From assembly GCA_019162915.1 (NCBI GenBank), contig JAFLKZ010000127.1:1-7033 (forward strand): a stretch of DNA of 7,033 nucleotides, given 5' to 3'. Below the pieces are notes generated by a model, which did not search any database, had not been told where the DNA came from, and saw only the letters and a program-made list of their open reading frames with translations. This document shows positions 6,336 through 7,033 of the stretch, one piece after another (positions within the stretch are counted from its first letter, which is position 1; the number at the start of each line of letters is the position of its first letter). The stretch comes from Campylobacteraceae bacterium. Lineage in GTDB: Bacteria; Campylobacterota; Campylobacteria; Campylobacterales; Sulfurospirillaceae. The translations under genes were made by a program, and so were the position numbers.

Positions 6336-7033
6336 TCTAATATTATCGCTTCTTTGGAAGATATGATTTTTGCGCTTAAAATTTTACCTTGCTCAGTTTT
6401 TATCTTAACAACCTCGCCAATATTTGCATCTTCTAAAAGTATAGCTTCTACTTCTATACTCATTCCACTCTCTTTTAAAATAGCTTTAATACTATCTTTT
6501 TTACTAAAGTCTTTTTTTATATCAAAAAGATTTTCAGTAAGTATCTGCCCTTCTTTGATAGCACTTTTCACCATAAAGTTTTGAGATATCTCATTGAGAA
6601 TTGCTCGAGAGGGAAGATAATCTAACGTAATAGAAACTCTTTCGTAGTCATCGTTCAAGAGGATTTTACCGTTAAGCAAATTATGTTTTGCTTTAAACAC
6701 ATTAACCTTTGCATCTAGTTCATAATAAAAATAGATTTTCTTTTCTTTATCTCCAATTTTAAAAACTCCAATAAATGAACCACTACTTTTTTTGAGCATA
6801 TTTTCAGGGATGGAAACAAAGACGAGTTTATACCTGCTAAAGTCGTTTGGTAAAGGAGATTTTATAAATATACGAGGTCGTGATTCTATTGCAATAAAAG
6901 GTGATTCTTCTTGAAACTTTTTCAAAAAAGCAGAGGATATATCATCTAATTGACCCATCATGTTGCAATTGCGCTTAAAGATGACAACGCCTTCACTACT
7001 ATCAATAACCGTTATGTTTCTATCACTAAATTG
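6332..7033 (-). CDS. flgA: Flagellar basal body P-ring assembly chaperone FlgA (5' end cut by window edge)
   Basis: FlgA is a periplasmic chaperone that helps the P-ring protein FlgI assemble around the flagellar rod. The frame is open from the window end to the TGA at 6334-6332, giving 233 visible residues. An ATG at 6961 (residue 25 of the visible part) lies in this frame, but it has no ribosome site and the sequence before it, including NITVIDSSEGVVIFKRN, reads as protein. The true start and the expected signal peptide therefore lie to the right. The C-terminal half has the family pattern: a beta-rich middle segment (about 85-135), then a SAF/ChapFlgA-like domain from about 140 with VKSAIKEGQILTENLF, GMSIEVEAILLEDANIGEVVKIK and a final GKILSAKI. 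Compared with E. coli FlgA (about 219 residues with signal) this protein is longer. The call rests on the C-terminal pattern and on the gene order; the N-terminal half is divergent. Confidence 0.85.
   Translation of the reverse strand, partial: QFSDRNITVIDSSEGVVIFKRNCNMMGQLDDISSAFLKKFQEESPFIAIESRPRIFIKSPLPNDFSRYKLVFVSIPENMLKKSSGSFIGVFKIGDKEKKIYFYYELDAKVNVFKAKHNLLNGKILLNDDYERVSITLDYLPSRAILNEISQNFMVKSAIKEGQILTENLFDIKKDFSKKDSIKAILKESGMSIEVEAILLEDANIGEVVKIKTEQGKILSAKIISSKEAIILE

Larger units (their letters stand above)
984..7033 (-). other. Seven-gene overlapping operon flgA-ubiX-coaD-tmk-hisS-speA-cysE
   Basis: All seven genes run in one direction with no room for a terminator between them. Junctions in transcription order: flgA/ubiX overlap 4 (ATGA), ubiX/coaD overlap 4 (ATGA), coaD/tmk overlap 10, tmk/hisS overlap 8, hisS/speA gap 11, speA/cysE overlap 4 (ATGA). 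The promoter must lie beyond the right edge or inside flgA. That they share one transcript is inferred from packing; the same order in Campylobacter jejuni, as I recall it, supports long-term conservation. Confidence 0.8.

Noticed and set aside
5961..6805. A 15-base identical repeat, tttgagcatattttc, at 5961-5975 and 6791-6805, with a shorter match near 1896
   Set aside because: In each case it encodes the peptide ENML in the reading frame (UbiX, FlgA, SpeA). Similar codons for a common short peptide in AT-rich DNA explain it better than a regulatory or uptake signal.

Overview
This is an AT-rich window in which every gene lies on the minus strand, so the biological reading order runs from the right edge to the left. 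The order flgA - ubiX - coaD - tmk - hisS - speA - cysE - aspB is one I recall from Campylobacter jejuni (the Cj0769c to Cj0762c region). Together with the AT-rich codon use this points to a Campylobacterota (epsilonproteobacterial) chromosome. A free-living relative such as Sulfurospirillum or Sulfurimonas is my guess, but the genus is not proven by what I can see.

Layout in transcription order: the flagellar P-ring chaperone gene flgA enters from the right edge with its 5' end missing. It is followed by ubiX (flavin prenyltransferase), coaD (phosphopantetheine adenylyltransferase), tmk (thymidylate kinase), hisS (histidyl-tRNA synthetase), speA (arginine decarboxylase) and cysE (serine acetyltransferase). 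Neighbouring genes overlap by 4, 4, 10 and 8 bases up to hisS. An 11-base gap then precedes speA, and speA and cysE overlap by 4 bases. Such packing indicates one polycistronic mRNA with translational coupling. After cysE comes a 53-base gap with a sigma70-type -10 box, then aspB (aspartate aminotransferase), whose 3' end is cut by the left edge.

The genes do not form one pathway. They supply basic building blocks: prenylated FMN, CoA, dTTP, His-tRNA, putrescine via agmatine, cysteine via O-acetylserine, and aspartate/glutamate transamination. They are joined to one flagellar assembly gene. All eight are complete where visible, with the expected catalytic motifs. I see no frameshift, mobile element, RNA gene, CRISPR array or sign of horizontal transfer.

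The points worth a second look are mostly about gene starts and fine structure. coaD very probably starts at 5811 rather than 5823. speA starts with TTG. flgA runs on past the right edge, so the ATG at 6961 is internal. tmk has no visible Shine-Dalgarno sequence. CysE lacks the C-terminal isoleucine used for docking to cysteine synthase. I found no convincing novel system; this is an ordinary housekeeping region.
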